A DNA stretch of 64,000 bases, from assembly GCF_000698555.1 (NCBI RefSeq), contig NZ_JFHE01000005.1, positions 1-64,000 of the forward strand, read 5' to 3'. The position numbers and the translations under genes are program-made. Of the stretch, positions 15,499 through 28,003 are shown one piece after another. The notes under the pieces are model-generated. The model ran no database searches, was not told where the DNA came from, and worked only from the letters and a program-made list of their open reading frames with translations. How positions within the stretch are numbered: the first letter of the stretch is position 1; the number at the start of each line of letters is the position of its first letter. Origin of the DNA: Caballeronia grimmiae (GTDB lineage Bacteria > Pseudomonadota > Gammaproteobacteria > Burkholderiales > Burkholderiaceae).

Positions 15499-16887
15499 TC
15501 ATTTGCCGATGCAGAACCGGCTGAAAATAACGCCCAGCAGATCGTCCGATGTGAATTCGCCGGTGATCGCGTTGAGGCTGTCTTGCGCGAGACGCAGTTC
15601 TTCGGCGAAAAGGTCCAATACCTGCGACTGCTGATTCGCGTGGCCGGCAGCGAGTGCGAGGTGATCGCGCGCCTCCCGCAGTGCGATCAAGTGGCGTTCG
15701 CGCGCAAGGTAGACGCTTTCGGCGCCCGCTTGCCAGCCCGCGATCTTCAGCAACTCGCCTCGCAACGGCGCGATGCCGTCACCGGTCTTCGCCGACAGGT
15801 TGACTTCGCGAGCGTGGTCCTCGCTCTCGCGTACGCCGGCGGGTGTGCCTTCGAGGTCCGTCTTGTTCCACACGCGCACGACCGGCACGCCTTGCGGAAA
15901 TCGCGCGGCGATCACCTTGTCTTCGGGCGTGATCGCGGCGCGCGCATCGAGCAGATGAAGCACGACGTCGGCGCGTTCGATTTCTCCCCACGTCCGCTCG
16001 ATGCCGATACGCTCCACTTCGTCCTCGGTCTCGCGCAATCCGGCCGTATCGATGATATGCAGCGGAATGCCTTCGACCTGGATGGTCTGCGCGACCTTAT
16101 CGCGCGTCGTGCCCGCGATCGGCGTGACGATGGCCAGTTCCGCGCCCGCGAGCGCATTTAAAAGCGAAGATTTGCCGACGTTCGGCTGTCCCGCGAGCAC
16201 CACCGACATGCCTTCGCGCAACAGCGCGCCCTGCCGTGCCTCGCTCAGCACGACGTCTAGCCGCTGCCGGATGTGGGCGAGCTTGCCGCGAGCGTCGGCG
16301 GCTTCCAGGAAGTCGATTTCCTCTTCGGGGAAGTCGAGCGTGGCTTCGACCAGCATCCGCAGTGTGATGACGTCCTCCACGAGCGCGTGTATCTCGCGCG
16401 AGAACGCGCCTTCGAGCGAGCGGCCGGCCGAGCGCGCAGCCGCTTCGGTGCTCGCTTCGATCAGATCGGCGACGGCTTCGGCCTGCGCCAGATCGAGCTT
16501 GTCGTTCAGGAAAGCGCGGCGGGTGAACTCGCCCGGCTCGGCGAGCCGAAGTCCGAAGCCGCGGCCCGCTTCGATCGCGCGCTGCAGCACGAGTTGCAAC
16601 ACGATCGGACCGCCGTGGCCCTGCAACTCCAGCACGTGCTCGCCGGTGTAGGAGTGCGGCGCCGGAAAGTACAGCGCAATGCCGCGATCGAGCGCTTCTC
16701 CGTTTCCGTCGATGAACGGCACATAGCTGGCGTGGCGCGGCGCGAGTGCCTGTCCGCATAGCGCGAGCATCGCCTGCTGGGCGGCAGCTTCTCCCGCCCG
16801 CCCGAACGACAGCCGCACGACGCCGATCCCTCCTCGCCCCGGTGCGGTGGCGATTGCGACGATGGGGTCGGTGTCGTTGCTCAACAT
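15499..16887 (-). CDS. mnmE: tRNA modification GTPase MnmE
   Basis: MnmE, with MnmG, installs the 5-carboxymethylaminomethyl group on wobble uridine 34 of certain tRNAs in the cytoplasm. The 462-residue protein has the N-terminal folate-binding domain ([13 protein letters not shown]), a helical domain, and an inserted Ras-like G domain with [16 protein letters not shown] and NKTD. The strictly conserved C-terminus FCIGK contains the catalytic cysteine. The start gives the standard N-terminus MLSNDTDPI; an ATG 12 codons upstream adds an unusual leader. In this family of genomes mnmE lies next to yidC; here two small regulators intervene. Confidence 0.97.
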   Translation of the reverse strand: MLSNDTDPIVAIATAPGRGGIGVVRLSFGRAGEAAAQQAMLALCGQALAPRHASYVPFIDGNGEALDRGIALYFPAPHSYTGEHVLELQGHGGPIVLQLVLQRAIEAGRGFGLRLAEPGEFTRRAFLNDKLDLAQAEAVADLIEASTEAAARSAGRSLEGAFSREIHALVEDVITLRMLVEATLDFPEEEIDFLEAADARGKLAHIRQRLDVVLSEARQGALLREGMSVVLAGQPNVGKSSLLNALAGAELAIVTPIAGTTRDKVAQTIQVEGIPLHIIDTAGLRETEDEVERIGIERTWGEIERADVVLHLLDARAAITPEDKVIAARFPQGVPVVRVWNKTDLEGTPAGVRESEDHAREVNLSAKTGDGIAPLRGELLKIAGWQAGAESVYLARERHLIALREARDHLALAAGHANQQSQVLDLFAEELRLAQDSLNAITGEFTSDDLLGVIFSRFCIGK

Positions 16888-17184
16888 AGTGGCTTGCCGG
16901 ACGTGATGGTGGACTGCCGGCATTGTATCGCGCGGGTTCGCCCTCCTCGTCTTAGGACGATTCTTGCATTATCTTAAACGAGATACGTGTTTGGTTCGGA
17001 ATGGAGCGAACTGAGTGGTGCGAGGGAAGCTGAGCGTTTTGCCCTACGCGGGCTACAGCCCGCTTATGCCTGCTTCTAGGCAACTTTCGCCGGAGCGTGC
17101 ACAAGATAAAAACAGTCCGAGCTTCGCCATATATCGCCCGCATGGTTGACTACATGGCAGCGATTGCCTTGCACAATCGAAAGC

Positions 17185-17601
17185 ATGCCTACACCACAAG
17201 AAAAAGCCGATTTCTCGGAACGACTCAAGTTCTCGATGGCTCGCTCACCCGAGAGAATGCGCGGCGCCACTGATCTCTCCAACAAGTTCAATTTGCGCTT
17301 TCAGGGCGACCCGGTTTCGCCGCAGACCGCGCATAAGTGGCTTACCGGACGTTCGATTCCCACCGTCGACAAGTTGCAGACGCTCGCAGATTGGCTGAAA
17401 GTCGACCTGCACTGGCTGCACTACGGCCCGCCGCCGAGCGGCAGCACGCAAACGACGCCGAAGCCGCTTGCACGCGACGAGAAATATCCGGCATCGGAGG
17501 AGACGCTGGAACTGGCGTCGAAGATCGAGGCGCTATCGCCGCATCATCGGTATCTGCTCGAGGAACTCATCGACCAGTTTTATGGGGCGATGAAGCGGTA
17601 G
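17185..17601 (+). CDS. Small HTH transcriptional regulator (first of a pair)
   Basis: The 138-residue protein has a lambda-repressor-like helix-turn-helix at about 25-65: SPQTAHKWLTGRSIPTVDKL then QTLADWLKVDLHWLHYG. The C-terminal part is helical and may mediate dimerisation. This type is common in Burkholderiaceae as XRE-like or 'transcriptional regulator' genes of unknown target. The ATG at 17185 was chosen because the peptide then begins close to the helical domain; an upstream ATG 13 codons earlier remains possible. It is followed by a second HTH gene with a similar motif layout. A GCGGGCT-AC-AGCCCGC hairpin lies upstream at about 17047. Confidence 0.7.
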   Translation: MPTPQEKADFSERLKFSMARSPERMRGATDLSNKFNLRFQGDPVSPQTAHKWLTGRSIPTVDKLQTLADWLKVDLHWLHYGPPPSGSTQTTPKPLARDEKYPASEETLELASKIEALSPHHRYLLEELIDQFYGAMKR

Positions 17602-17780
17602 GCATCTACGCGCGATAATTTTCGTCAAATTGCGATAAAAATGCGACTCGCTTGGTTCCCGTCAGGGCCAAGCGGGTCGCGGGAGAGCGGCCTACCGCCA
17701 CGTCTTTGAGCCGAACGGCCTTTCGGCACGCCAAACAGTGTTTGTCCGCAAAAGCCGGGTTGAGACGCAACCTTGAGTCC

Positions 17781-18194
17781 ATGAAGAAAACGACAGTCAA
17801 ACATCCAAAGTTCAAGGCACGCTTGGGGCAGGCGTTGACGGCAATCAGCCCGAATATGGAAAAGCTACGTCGCTTCCAGAAAGACGGGTTCGATCCGAAA
17901 AGCGGTACGCAAGTGTCCGATGCTATCTTCGACACGTTCCGCATCAAACTTCATCCTGCCACGGTACAGCGGTGGATCAATGGGCAAGGCTATCCGTCGG
18001 AAGACACTTGGCCGCTCCTTACTGCATTCGTGGGCCGGTCTCGCGAACAGCTGATAGGAGAAGAGCCGCTTGTAAATCGGATGCTGAGACCGGAGGCCGC
18101 AGAGCCTGGCCGCCGGTATGGCGAAATATCACCGTCGGAACGGCTGCTCGAATTGCTCGACGAAGCAAGACGAATCGTCAAAACCGGTCTCTGA
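17781..18194 (+). CDS. Small HTH regulator (second of a pair)
   Basis: From the ATG at 17781 the protein has 137 residues. The recognition region HPATVQRWINGQGYPSEDTW followed by PLLTAFVGRSREQLIGEEP mirrors the motif order of the upstream regulator, although identity is low, so the two look like old paralogues. The N-terminus is basic (MKKTTVKHPKFKARLGQ). It ends just before a bidirectional terminator shared with yidC. The target genes are unknown. Start choice is supported by the MKK opening and by poor composition upstream. Confidence 0.65.
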   Translation: MKKTTVKHPKFKARLGQALTAISPNMEKLRRFQKDGFDPKSGTQVSDAIFDTFRIKLHPATVQRWINGQGYPSEDTWPLLTAFVGRSREQLIGEEPLVNRMLRPEAAEPGRRYGEISPSERLLELLDEARRIVKTGL

Positions 18195-18208
18195 CCCGCA
18201 GACGCAAA

Positions 18209-18233
18209 AACGCCCGGCCAGGCCGGGCGTTTT
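18209..18233. terminator. Bidirectional terminator between HTH gene and yidC
   Basis: CGCCCGGCC and GGCCGGGCG pair around a single A, flanked by an A run on the left and TTTT on the right, so the stem can stop transcripts from both sides. Confidence 0.85.
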
Positions 18234-18254
18234 CACGTTCGAATCAAAGCAGAA

Positions 18255-19922
18255 TCAGGCTGCCTTTTTCTTGCGCTGACCCATCATCCGCGTGATGTAG
18301 TACTGCTGCGCGATCGACAGCACGTTGTTCACCACGTAGTACAGCACGAGACCCGCCGGGAAGAAGAAGAACATGACCGAGAAGGCGATCGGCATGAACA
18401 TCATCATCTTGGCCTGGACGGGGTCCGGCGGCGTCGGGTTCAGCTTCGTCTGCAGGAACATCGAGACGGCCATCAGCACCGGCAAGATGAAATACGGGTC
18501 TTGCTGCGACAGATCGTGAATCCAGCCGATCCACGGCGCGCCGCGCATTTCCACCGACGACAGCAGCACCCAGTACAGCGAAATGAACACCGGAATCTGC
18601 ACGACCACCGGCAGGCAGCCGCCGAACGGATTCACCTTCTCCGTCTTGTACAGCTCCATCAGTTGCGCATTCATCTTCTGCGGATCGCTCTTGAAGCGTT
18701 CGCGAATCTGCTGCATGCGCGGCGTGATTTCCTTCATGCGCGCCATCGACTTGTAGCTCGCCGCCGACAGCGGGAAGAACACCGCCTTGATCAGCACCGT
18801 CAGCAGCACGATCGCCCAGCCCCAGTTGCCGACGTAGCTGTGAATCTTCTCCAGCAGCCAGAACAGCGGCTTGGCGATGATCGTCACCATGCCGTAGTCC
18901 TTCACCAGCTCCAGTCCCGGCGCGATGCCTTCCAGCATGCGCTCTTCCTCCGGACCGGCGAAGAGGCGGGCATCGACGTTCACGCTCTGTCCCGGCGCGA
19001 TCGTCGGCACCGGCTGCTGCACGCCGACGCGGTACAGCACCGGATCGATCTTCTGCACGTAAATGTCGCGCTGCGCGCCTTCCTTCGGAATCCACGCGGA
19101 CGCGAAGTAATGCTGCACCATCGCGATCCAGCCATTGTTCGCGGACGGCACGAAGTCGGCCTTGTTCTTGTCGATGTCGGAGAAATCGATCTTCTGGAAG
19201 TGCTTCGCTTCCGTATAGACCGCCGGCCCGATGAACGTGTGCGAGAAGCGCGGCGTTTCCACCGGCGTGTTGTCGCGCACCAGTTCCATGTACAGCTTCG
19301 GCGTGACCGGCGTGCTGCCGACGTTCTCGATCTTCGTATCGACGTTGATCACATAGCTTCCGCGCGTGAACGTGTAGGTCTTCACGACCTTCACGCCACC
19401 CTTCACCGGCGATTCAAACGCGAGCGTCAGCGTCTTGGCGTCGCCCGACAGCGAGGTCTGGCCGGGCACCGGCGTGAAGACATCGTTGTGATTCGGGAAG
19501 TCGCCGCCGAGCAGGCCCGTGCGCGCGAGATACGTGTGGTTCGGCGTGTGATCGAACAGCGTGATGTAGAGGTCGGGCTGCTTGCCGTCGCCTTCCTTCA
19601 GGAGCGACAGCTTCGACAGCGTGCCGCCGCGCGTGTCGATCTCACCCGAGTACACGTCGGTCGTGAACTTGACCAGTTGCGAAGCCGCCGTGGCGGGCGG
19701 CGTTGCCGCGCCAGGCGCGGCGCCGGCCGGCGCGTTGGGCAGTTCGGACGGCTGCGTGCCCGGCGTGGCCGAGCCCGGTGCCGGATTGCTGGCGGTCTTG
19801 GCCGGCTGCGTCGCGCTCGGGAAGAACATCGACGGGCGCCCGTGGTCGCGCTGCCAGTTGTCGAACAGCATGACAACTGACACGAAGAAGATGACCCATA
19901 GGACGGTGCGTTTGATATCCAT
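18255..19922 (-). CDS. yidC: Membrane protein insertase YidC
   Basis: YidC inserts and folds inner membrane proteins, alone or with SecYEG. The 555-residue protein begins with a signal-anchor ([20 protein letters not shown]). A long alanine/proline-rich linker follows (about 35-85), then the large periplasmic beta-supersandwich domain (about 85-350), and the conserved five-helix insertase core with [20 protein letters not shown], the cytoplasmic hairpin [14 protein letters not shown] and [20 protein letters not shown]. The C-terminus is basic (GQRKKKAA). It belongs to the rpmH-rnpA-yidD-yidC-mnmE origin cluster transcribed leftwards. It is intact and of normal length. Confidence 0.98.
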   Translation of the reverse strand: MDIKRTVLWVIFFVSVVMLFDNWQRDHGRPSMFFPSATQPAKTASNPAPGSATPGTQPSELPNAPAGAAPGAATPPATAASQLVKFTTDVYSGEIDTRGGTLSKLSLLKEGDGKQPDLYITLFDHTPNHTYLARTGLLGGDFPNHNDVFTPVPGQTSLSGDAKTLTLAFESPVKGGVKVVKTYTFTRGSYVINVDTKIENVGSTPVTPKLYMELVRDNTPVETPRFSHTFIGPAVYTEAKHFQKIDFSDIDKNKADFVPSANNGWIAMVQHYFASAWIPKEGAQRDIYVQKIDPVLYRVGVQQPVPTIAPGQSVNVDARLFAGPEEERMLEGIAPGLELVKDYGMVTIIAKPLFWLLEKIHSYVGNWGWAIVLLTVLIKAVFFPLSAASYKSMARMKEITPRMQQIRERFKSDPQKMNAQLMELYKTEKVNPFGGCLPVVVQIPVFISLYWVLLSSVEMRGAPWIGWIHDLSQQDPYFILPVLMAVSMFLQTKLNPTPPDPVQAKMMMFMPIAFSVMFFFFPAGLVLYYVVNNVLSIAQQYYITRMMGQRKKKAA

Positions 19923-19952
19923 GCGTTGTCTCAGTGTCGATCGATAAGCGCC

Positions 19953-20279
19953 TCAGGCGCCGTTTAGTGGTGAATGCTTTTTTTTAGCGGCTTCCGCCGC
20001 CGGTTTCCGAGCCGCGGGGCCGGCCGGTGGCGGATCGTGCGGGTCGGGATAGTCGTTGCGTCCGGCGGGCGGCGGCACGAGATCGATGCCGCCTGCCGAG
20101 AAAGGATGGCAGCGGCAAAGCCTTCTCGCGGCCAGATACGTGCCACGCGCGGCGCCATGATACTGGATTGCCTCGCGCGCGTAGTCGGAACAGGAAGGGT
20201 AAAAGCGGCACCGGTTGCCGAGCAGGGGGCTCACAGCAACCTTGTAGAAGCGCAACAACGCGATGAGTGCCGTTTGCAT
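19953..20279 (-). CDS. yidD: Membrane protein insertion efficiency factor YidD
   Basis: The 108-residue protein carries the YidD signature [15 protein letters not shown] and [16 protein letters not shown], with three clustered cysteines. It is an amphipathic inner-membrane-associated protein that aids YidC-dependent insertion. The C-terminal tail ([19 protein letters not shown]) is a low-complexity extension usual in Burkholderiaceae. The ATG was chosen to give the family start [13 protein letters not shown]; in-frame ATGs at 20309, 20300 and 20297 are also possible. It sits between rnpA and yidC in the usual order. Confidence 0.92.
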   Translation of the reverse strand: MQTALIALLRFYKVAVSPLLGNRCRFYPSCSDYAREAIQYHGAARGTYLAARRLCRCHPFSAGGIDLVPPPAGRNDYPDPHDPPPAGPAARKPAAEAAKKKHSPLNGA

Positions 20280-20337
20280 AAGCTTCGCGCCGCGCATCAT
20301 GTCCGCCATGAGGGCCGGACCTGACGAAGCCTGCGCT

Positions 20338-20895
20338 TCATGACCCCGAAGGGCCGGATGAGTCGTCGACGGCTGGCGCGCTCGGCGGCCCCGCCACGGA
20401 TTCCGCCGCACGGCGCGCGGCTTCGCGCACGGCACGGTCGAACAATGCTTCCAGTTCGCCGCGGCATAACGCATGAAGCGGCGGCGAACTGGCGCTCGGC
20501 ATCGCCTTGCGGTCGATCTTCGCGTGCAGCCGCACGAGAATGTCGAATCCGCGTAGCTGTTCGCGTCGCAGACGAAACGCCTCGCGCGCGAGCCGCTTGA
20601 TCAGGTTACGCGTGACGGCGCGCGGCGCCTGCTTCTTGCCGATGACGAGACCCAGCCGCGCCTCGCCGCCCGTGGGCTTGCCGTACAGAACGAAGTGCGG
20701 CGAGCGCCGCCAGGGGCGCAAACGAAAAACGGATGAGAACTCATCCGTTTTCAGCAGCCTTGCGGCCTTGGGGAACGCGGCGTGCGCCGGCAACTGAACG
20801 ATGTCCTGTTTCAAGACTTCTGTGCGGCGCTCGGCATGCGGCTCGCCATCCTGCGCTGCGTCCGGTTCCGGACGCGACCCGGCTGCGAGCAGCAC
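20338..20895 (-). CDS. rnpA: Ribonuclease P protein component
   Basis: RnpA is the protein subunit of RNase P, which with the M1 RNA removes 5' leaders from pre-tRNAs. The 185-residue frame contains the conserved [19 protein letters not shown] at about 45-64 and the RNR-type basic helix [15 protein letters not shown]. The part before the domain is a 44-residue extension and the C-terminus is another low-complexity extension; long ends of this kind are normal in Burkholderiaceae. It begins 8 bases after the rpmH stop, so they are co-transcribed. Confidence 0.95.
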   Translation of the reverse strand: MLLAAGSRPEPDAAQDGEPHAERRTEVLKQDIVQLPAHAAFPKAARLLKTDEFSSVFRLRPWRRSPHFVLYGKPTGGEARLGLVIGKKQAPRAVTRNLIKRLAREAFRLRREQLRGFDILVRLHAKIDRKAMPSASSPPLHALCRGELEALFDRAVREAARRAAESVAGPPSAPAVDDSSGPSGS

Positions 20896-20903
20896 CGTCT
20901 CTA

Positions 20904-21038
20904 TTAGACTGCCAGGCGCTTGCGGCCCTTCGCGCGGCGAGCGTTGATGACCTTGCGGCCGCCAGCGGTCTTCATGCGAACGCGGAAGCCATGGGTGCGC
21001 TTGCGGCGCGTCACGGAAGGTTGGTAAGTACGTTTCAT
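20904..21038 (-). CDS. rpmH: 50S ribosomal protein L34
   Basis: The 44-residue product begins [18 protein letters not shown] and ends AKGRKRLAV, which is canonical L34, a very basic protein of the large ribosomal subunit. It is the first gene of the leftward rpmH-rnpA-yidD-yidC group. A good sigma-70 promoter lies upstream, in the rpmH-dnaA spacer. It is too short for many gene callers but certain from the sequence. Confidence 0.98.
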   Translation of the reverse strand: MKRTYQPSVTRRKRTHGFRVRMKTAGGRKVINARRAKGRKRLAV

Positions 21039-21143
21039 GGTGCTCTCACTTGAGTTGATTGACCGCGCGGGCTTGGCTCCAGTGTGGTCACTGCAAGCGC
21101 GATGGCCGGAGGTTCCAGGAATTCTGTTTTCGCGGAACCCGCT

Positions 21144-21172
21144 ATTTAAACCGTTTTCCTATTGACCGTCAA
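21144..21172 (-). promoter_or_regulatory. Candidate sigma-70 promoter of rpmH
   Basis: Reading leftwards, TTGACG is followed after 17 bases by TTAAAT, about 105 bases before the rpmH ATG. The spacing is ideal and the -35 box matches five of six consensus bases. Confidence 0.5.
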
Positions 21173-21239
21173 TACTTTAGCGCCGATTAACGCCCCATCG
21201 ACCGTCTCGAGTGGTCGCTCGTCGCGCTGATTTGACCCT

Positions 21240-21248
21240 GTGGATAAC
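21240..21248 (-). promoter_or_regulatory. DnaA box
   Basis: TGTGGATAA is the exact complement of the consensus DnaA box TTATCCACA, about 200 bases upstream of dnaA. It may serve origin firing or dnaA autoregulation. Confidence 0.75.
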
Positions 21249-21444
21249 TCGCGCGTCCAGCGGGTTTGGCGTTAGAATCTCGCCTTACTCCCAAATATCC
21301 GCCCGCTGCTTCGGCCCGCCGTTCGCCCGCAAACCCTTGCGGCGAAAGCCTCCGGAGCATGCCTGCTTGGCCGTGCCGGGACTTGCCGCAATCTTGGGCA
21401 AGCATGGCCGCAGGTGCGCGCAGCAACCATAACGACCGCATTCG

Positions 21445-23022
21445 ATGAACGATTTCTGGGAACATTGTTCCGCATTGCTGGAGCGCGAGCTTACGCCCCA
21501 GCAGTACGTCACGTGGATCAAGCCGCTAACCCCGGTCGACTTCGATGCCGACGCGAGCACCCTGCGCATCGCCGCTCCCAACCGCTTCAAGCTCGACTGG
21601 GTGAAGAGCCAGTTCTCGGGCCGCATCGCCGATGCGGCGCGCGAGTTCTTCAGCGCACCCATCGACGTCCAGTTCGTTCTCGATCCGAAAGCCACCGCGC
21701 GCAGCGCAATCGGCGGCGGCCCGAATGCGGCGCCGCGTCCGAGCGTGGCCGCGCCCCGTCCGCCGGCGCCGTCCGCGCCATCGCCGGCCCAGCAGGCGCC
21801 GACCGTCGTCGCGCACGCGAACGCCGCCGCGCACGTCAATGCGCTCGCGGCCGAGGCCGCGCAGCAGGCGCAGTCGATGCACGAAGACCAGGCCGACCTC
21901 GACCTCCCGAGCCTCGACGCCAACGAAGCCGCCGCTGGCCGGCGCACGTGGCGGCCGGGCGGCGCGGCATCGGCGGGCAGTGAAAACGATTCCGCGTTCG
22001 AGCGCTCGAAGCTCAATCCGGTGCTCACGTTCGACAACTTCGTGACCGGTAAGGCGAACCAGCTCGCGCGCGCGGCGGCCATTCAGGTCGCCGACAACCC
22101 GGGCATCTCGTACAACCCGCTCTTCCTGTACGGCGGCGTGGGCCTCGGCAAGACGCACCTGATCCACGCCATCGGCAATCAGTTGTTGATGGACAAGGCC
22201 GGCGCGCGCATCCGCTACATTCACGCGGAGCAGTACGTGTCCGACGTGGTGAAGGCGTACCAGCGCAAGGCGTTCGACGACTTCAAGCGTTACTACCACT
22301 CGCTCGATCTGCTGCTCATCGACGATATTCAGTTCTTCTCGGGCAAGTCGCGCACGCAGGAAGAGTTTTTCTACGCGTTCGAGGCGCTGGTCGCCAACAA
22401 GGCGCAGGTCATCATCACGAGCGATACGTATCCGAAGGAAATCTCCGGCATCGACGATCGCCTGATCTCCCGCTTCGACTCCGGGCTGACGGTCGCGATC
22501 GAGCCGCCGGAACTGGAGATGCGCGTCGCGATCCTGATGCGCAAGGCGTTCTCCGAAGGCGTGAGCCTGTCGGAAGACGTGGCGTTCTTCGTCGCCAAGC
22601 ATCTGCGCTCGAACGTGCGCGAGCTCGAAGGCGCGCTGCGCAAGATCCTCGCGTATTCGAAGTTCCACGGCCGCGAAATCACCATCGAGCTGACGCGCGA
22701 AGCGCTGAAAGACCTGTTGACGGTGCAGAACCGGCAGATCTCGGTGGAGAACATCCAGAAGACCGTCGCCGATTTCTACAACATCAAGGTCGCCGACATG
22801 TATTCGAAGAAGCGGCCGGCCAATATCGCGCGCCCGCGCCAGATCGCGATGTACCTGGCGAAGGAACTGACGCAGAAAAGCCTGCCGGAAATCGGCGAGC
22901 TGTTCGGCGGTCGCGATCACACGACGGTGCTGCACGCGGTGCGCAAGATCGCCGCCGAGCGCGGAAACGACGCCCAGTTGAATCACGAACTGCACGTGCT
23001 CGAGCAGACGCTCAAGGGCTGA
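21445..23022 (+). CDS. dnaA: Chromosomal replication initiator DnaA
   Basis: DnaA binds DnaA boxes and, with ATP, unwinds oriC. The 525-residue protein has domain I ([18 protein letters not shown]), then a long alanine/proline-rich domain II (about 90-185) typical of Burkholderia. The AAA+ domain III follows with Walker [16 protein letters not shown] and Walker [11 protein letters not shown]. The C-terminal DNA-binding domain carries the signature [15 protein letters not shown]. The ATG gives the standard start MNDFWEH. It heads the rightward dnaA-dnaN-gyrB order. Some inflation over the 460-residue norm comes only from domain II. Confidence 0.98.
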   Translation: MNDFWEHCSALLERELTPQQYVTWIKPLTPVDFDADASTLRIAAPNRFKLDWVKSQFSGRIADAAREFFSAPIDVQFVLDPKATARSAIGGGPNAAPRPSVAAPRPPAPSAPSPAQQAPTVVAHANAAAHVNALAAEAAQQAQSMHEDQADLDLPSLDANEAAAGRRTWRPGGAASAGSENDSAFERSKLNPVLTFDNFVTGKANQLARAAAIQVADNPGISYNPLFLYGGVGLGKTHLIHAIGNQLLMDKAGARIRYIHAEQYVSDVVKAYQRKAFDDFKRYYHSLDLLLIDDIQFFSGKSRTQEEFFYAFEALVANKAQVIITSDTYPKEISGIDDRLISRFDSGLTVAIEPPELEMRVAILMRKAFSEGVSLSEDVAFFVAKHLRSNVRELEGALRKILAYSKFHGREITIELTREALKDLLTVQNRQISVENIQKTVADFYNIKVADMYSKKRPANIARPRQIAMYLAKELTQKSLPEIGELFGGRDHTTVLHAVRKIAAERGNDAQLNHELHVLEQTLKG

Positions 23023-23292
23023 GCCCGGGCGATGCCCGCCTGAAGAACGCACGCCTTCAAAAGCACGCGCCGCGGACCTGTTTATTGGCGAAAACGCCCC
23101 TATTTTTAGGGAGTGGTTCCGTTTTAAGGCACAATACAGGTTTGCCGTCCGTGGCCCGGGCGGTTCTCAAGCGCAAGCTCGCGAGTGACCGGCGGGGGGC
23201 CGGCAACGCGTGTTACGAGGTTGTCCGGCGGTGCAGTGAGAAGCAGCGGTGGCGAACCGCGGGACAGGCCGTCACATCAATGAAGGAACTCT

Positions 23293-24399
23293 ATGCAACT
23301 GGTCAAGACCGAACGAGATAATCTTCTAAGGCCGCTGCAAACCGTGAGCGGTATCGTAGAACGCCGCCACACGTTGCCTATCCTCGCGAATCTGCTCATC
23401 ACCAAGAACGGCGGGGATGTGTCGTTCCTCTCGACCGACCTCGAACTTCAGATCACCACCCGCGCGGATTTCGGCGTCGGTGGCGATCAGGTCGCGACCA
23501 CCGTCGCCGCGCGCAAGCTGCTCGACATTTTGCGTGCGATGCCCCCGGGCGAAGTCGCGCTCGACCTGTCCGACAAGCGCCTCACGGTGCGCTCGGGCAA
23601 GAGCCGCTTTGCGCTGCAGACGCTCGCCGCAGACGAATTTCCCACGGTCAATCAGGCTACTGACTTCGGCGCGAGCCTGTCGGTTCCCCAGAAGACGTTC
23701 CGCCAGTTGCTCGGCATGGTGTATTTCGCGATGGCCCAGCAGGACATCCGCTACTACCTGAACGGCATGCTGCTCGTGGTGGATGGCGACCAGCTCATGG
23801 CAGTCGCAACGGATGGCCACCGCCTCGCGTTCTCGTCGATGAAAATCGACGGCGGCGCGTTCCCGCGTCAGGAAGTCATCATCCCGCGCAAGACCATTCT
23901 GGAACTGCAGCGTTTGCTGGAAGACATCGACGACACGCTCAAGATCGATATCGCCGCGACGCAGGTCAAGTTCACCTTCGGTCAGGTGGAACTGGTGTCG
24001 AAGCTGGTCGAAGGCAAGTTCCCCGACTTCCAGCGCGTCATTCCGAAGTCGCACAAGAACACGTTTGAAATCGGCCGCGAAGAATTGCAGCGTTCGCTGC
24101 AGCGCGCGGCCATTCTGACCTCGGACAAGTTCAAGGGCGTGCGCTGCCTGATCGAGCCGGGCCAGCTCAAGATCATGTCGACCAACGCGGATCAGGAAGA
24201 GGCGCAGGAAGAACTCGAGATCGCCTATCAGGGCGATACCGTCGATATCGGATTCAACGTCACGTACCTGCTCGACGTCCTCGCGAATCTGAAGGTCGAC
24301 ACGCTGCAAGTCGCGCTTGGCGACGCCAATTCCAGTGCGCTCATCACGATTCCCGAGAACGAGGAATTTAAGTACGTGGTGATGCCGATGCGCATCTGA
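23293..24399 (+). CDS. dnaN: DNA polymerase III beta sliding clamp
   Basis: DnaN forms the ring that tethers DNA polymerase III to DNA. The 368-residue protein begins MQLVKTERDNLLRPLQTV and ends with the canonical YVVMPMRI, which helps form the clamp-loading pocket. The three repeated clamp domains are all present. A ribosome binding site GAAGGAA lies just before the ATG. The 270-base spacer from dnaA contains a possible -10 (CACAAT, about 23131) and no DnaA box. A terminator follows. Confidence 0.98.
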   Translation: MQLVKTERDNLLRPLQTVSGIVERRHTLPILANLLITKNGGDVSFLSTDLELQITTRADFGVGGDQVATTVAARKLLDILRAMPPGEVALDLSDKRLTVRSGKSRFALQTLAADEFPTVNQATDFGASLSVPQKTFRQLLGMVYFAMAQQDIRYYLNGMLLVVDGDQLMAVATDGHRLAFSSMKIDGGAFPRQEVIIPRKTILELQRLLEDIDDTLKIDIAATQVKFTFGQVELVSKLVEGKFPDFQRVIPKSHKNTFEIGREELQRSLQRAAILTSDKFKGVRCLIEPGQLKIMSTNADQEEAQEELEIAYQGDTVDIGFNVTYLLDVLANLKVDTLQVALGDANSSALITIPENEEFKYVVMPMRI

Positions 24400-24422
24400 C
24401 GCACGCGGATACCGAGGACACT

Positions 24423-24453
24423 CCAAGGGGCGGCGCGCCCCTTTGGCGTTTTT
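24423..24453 (+). terminator. Terminator after dnaN
   Basis: CCAAGGGGCG and CGCCCCTTTGG pair around GCG, followed by CGTTTTT. It separates dnaN from gyrB. Confidence 0.8.
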
Positions 24454-24465
24454 AAGGTGTTTTGA

Positions 24466-26985
<2,520 letters not shown>

Positions 26986-27017
26986 GGGGTAACTTCCTCC
27001 CACGCCTCAAACGCAAC

Positions 27018-27932
27018 ATGCAAGAAATCAGTCAGCCCAGCATCCTTCAACGCTTCCATGCGTTGAAGGTCTGGCAGCGTGGCGACGAACGTGCGCCTCA
27101 TAAGCCTTTGCTCGCGCTCCTGGCGCTCGGTCTATACAGTCGCGGCGTGCGCGAAGTCCCGTTCGTTCAGTACGAAAGCAAGCTGAACGAACTGCTCCGC
27201 GAGTTCGGCCCGTGGCGGCGCACGCTTTACCCCGAGATGCCATTCTTGCGCCTGCAGAGCGACGACGTCTGGCAGGTTCAGACGCAGGACGCCACCGACC
27301 GTATCGCGCCGAACGCGGCTCTCACCAAGACGCAATTGCGAAAACTGGATGCCGTCGGCCGCTTCTCCGACGACGTGCAACGTGCGTTCGACGCCGACCC
27401 GCGAGCAATCGGCGCCGTCGCGCACATGCTGCTCGATGCGCATTTCGCCGATAGCATCCACGACGACATCCTCGACGCCGTTGGCCTCGCGCCGGAATCG
27501 CTCACATCGCTGGACCTAAGAGAACCCGCCAGGACGCGCCGAAACGCCTACTTCCGCGACAACGTCCTGCGCGCCTATGAATATCGCTGCGCGTTGTGCG
27601 ATCTGGACATGCGCATCTGCAACCGCACCGTCGGCCTCGAAGCAGCGCACATCAAGTGGTTCCAGTTCGAAGGCCCCGACACTGTCGAGAACGGCATCGC
27701 GCTGTGCTGCCTGCATCACAAGCTGTTCGATATGGGCGCGTTCACGCTCGCCGACGACCGGCGTGTGCTCGTCTCCGAGAAAGCCCACGGCAGCAGGCAA
27801 TTCGAGCAGATACTGTTGAGACACCACGGCGGCCAACTGAACGCTCCGGTGCAACGGGAGCATCATCCGTCGCATTCGTTCGTCGCATGGCATCGCGATC
27901 AAGTCTTCAGAGGACGTCCGCGGCCGCTCTGA
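27018..27932 (+). CDS. HNH endonuclease, probable phosphorothioate-DNA-dependent type IV restriction enzyme
   Basis: The 304-residue protein has an N-terminal region resembling the sulphur-binding domain of ScoMcrA/SprMcrA: RAPHKPLLALLALGL (25-39), LLREFGPWRR (59-68) and YPEMPFLRL (71-79). The C-terminal HNH nuclease has zinc cysteines Cys191 and Cys194 (RCALC), the HNH histidine at 211 in EAAHIKW, Asn225 and His233/His234 in CLHHKLFDMG. Such enzymes cut DNA whose backbone carries phosphorothioate (Dnd) modification. No dnd genes are in the window, so this is a stand-alone defence gene inserted straight after gyrB. Binding to phosphorothioate DNA is inferred from similarity only. Confidence 0.8.
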   Translation: MQEISQPSILQRFHALKVWQRGDERAPHKPLLALLALGLYSRGVREVPFVQYESKLNELLREFGPWRRTLYPEMPFLRLQSDDVWQVQTQDATDRIAPNAALTKTQLRKLDAVGRFSDDVQRAFDADPRAIGAVAHMLLDAHFADSIHDDILDAVGLAPESLTSLDLREPARTRRNAYFRDNVLRAYEYRCALCDLDMRICNRTVGLEAAHIKWFQFEGPDTVENGIALCCLHHKLFDMGAFTLADDRRVLVSEKAHGSRQFEQILLRHHGGQLNAPVQREHHPSHSFVAWHRDQVFRGRPRPL

Positions 27933-28003
27933 AGACCGCCCCGCATCGCCACCCGCGTACACTCTCGCTTTAACCCACTCCATCGCGCCCACGCGACCTC
28001 ATC

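Larger units (their letters stand above)
21039..21444. other. rpmH-dnaA intergenic region, candidate chromosomal origin
   Basis: The spacer between divergent rpmH and dnaA is the classic place for oriC or the dnaA promoter. It has an AT-rich block (about 21140-21180) and one perfect DnaA box. Only one strong box is visible, so a full origin is not proven; further degenerate boxes may exist. Confidence 0.5.

Noticed and set aside
23023..23292. The dnaA-dnaN spacer as a second origin site
   Set aside because: No DnaA boxes are visible there, and the single perfect box lies on the other side of dnaA.
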